Assembly: GCA_900552295.1 (NCBI GenBank)
Contig: URZB01000117.1
Coordinates: 1 to 5,575 of the forward strand
Direction: 5' to 3'
From: an uncultured Collinsella sp.
GTDB taxonomy: Bacteria; Actinomycetota; Coriobacteriia; Coriobacteriales; Coriobacteriaceae
Length of the DNA: 5,575 nt
The translations under genes and the position numbers were made by a program. This document shows, piece by piece, positions 5,528-5,575 of the stretch. Numbering within the stretch: position 1 is the stretch's first letter; each line of letters opens with the position of its first letter. The notes under the pieces are model-generated. The model ran no database searches and had not been told where the DNA came from. It saw only the letters and a list, made by a program, of their open reading frames with translations.

Positions 5528-5575
5528 CTGTCTCTTATACACATCTCCGAGCCCACGAGACGGAGCTACATCTCG
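5528..5575 (+). other. Illumina Nextera adapter contamination (not genomic)
   Basis: Bases 5528-5546 are CTGTCTCTTATACACATCT, the 19-bp Tn5 mosaic end used in tagmentation libraries. They are followed by CCGAGCCCACGAGAC (5547-5561), the Nextera read-2 adapter, then an 8-base index GGAGCTAC (5562-5569) and ATCTCG (5570-5575), the first bases of the P7 flow-cell sequence. The order and junctions match an adapter read-through exactly. From memory the index is that of Nextera XT v2 N718. These bases should be trimmed; the true contig end is about 5527. Confidence 0.98.

Noticed and set aside
5528..5546. Tn5/IS50 mosaic end as evidence of a natural transposon
   Set aside because: It is followed directly by the Nextera-specific read-2 adapter, an index and P7 bases, which occur only in library constructs.

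Overview
The window is a 5,527-base stretch of high-GC bacterial DNA followed by 48 bases of Illumina Nextera adapter (5528-5575). Dense GC-biased codons, a multi-cluster [FeFe] hydrogenase and gut-anaerobe style gene content suggest an anaerobic actinobacterium of the Coriobacteriia, with Collinsella or a relative as best guess. That assignment is inferred from sequence style and was not checked by a search.

Bases 1-4361 look like one operon on the + strand. It opens with the last 38 codons of a flavin/NAD(P)-type oxidoreductase (2-118), whose stop overlaps by seven bases the start of a complete group A [FeFe] hydrogenase (112-1923). Two bases later a lipoprotein substrate-binding protein of the NitT/TauT (SsuA/THI5-like) type begins (1926-2978). 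Three bases after that comes a single polypeptide carrying both the SsuC-like permease and the SsuB-like ATPase (2982-4361). The gene spacing ties hydrogen metabolism to uptake of an unknown small molecule.

Bases 4362-4576 are a structured control region: a weak extended -10 promoter candidate, three AATAC boxes exactly 10 bp apart with an opposed copy upstream, and an 11-bp perfect stem enclosing a smaller hairpin. It leads to a 67-residue RelB/DinJ-type antitoxin (4577-4780) that has no toxin gene next to it.

A 58-base REP- or MITE-like palindrome with a nested palindrome (4794-4851) follows. Right after it starts a CPBP-family membrane protease (4869 onward), cut off at its second active-site motif by the adapter. 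The last genomic base is about 5527. The most unusual biology is the hydrogenase/ABC-transporter operon with a fused, trimmed ATPase; the most practically important observation is the adapter contamination.
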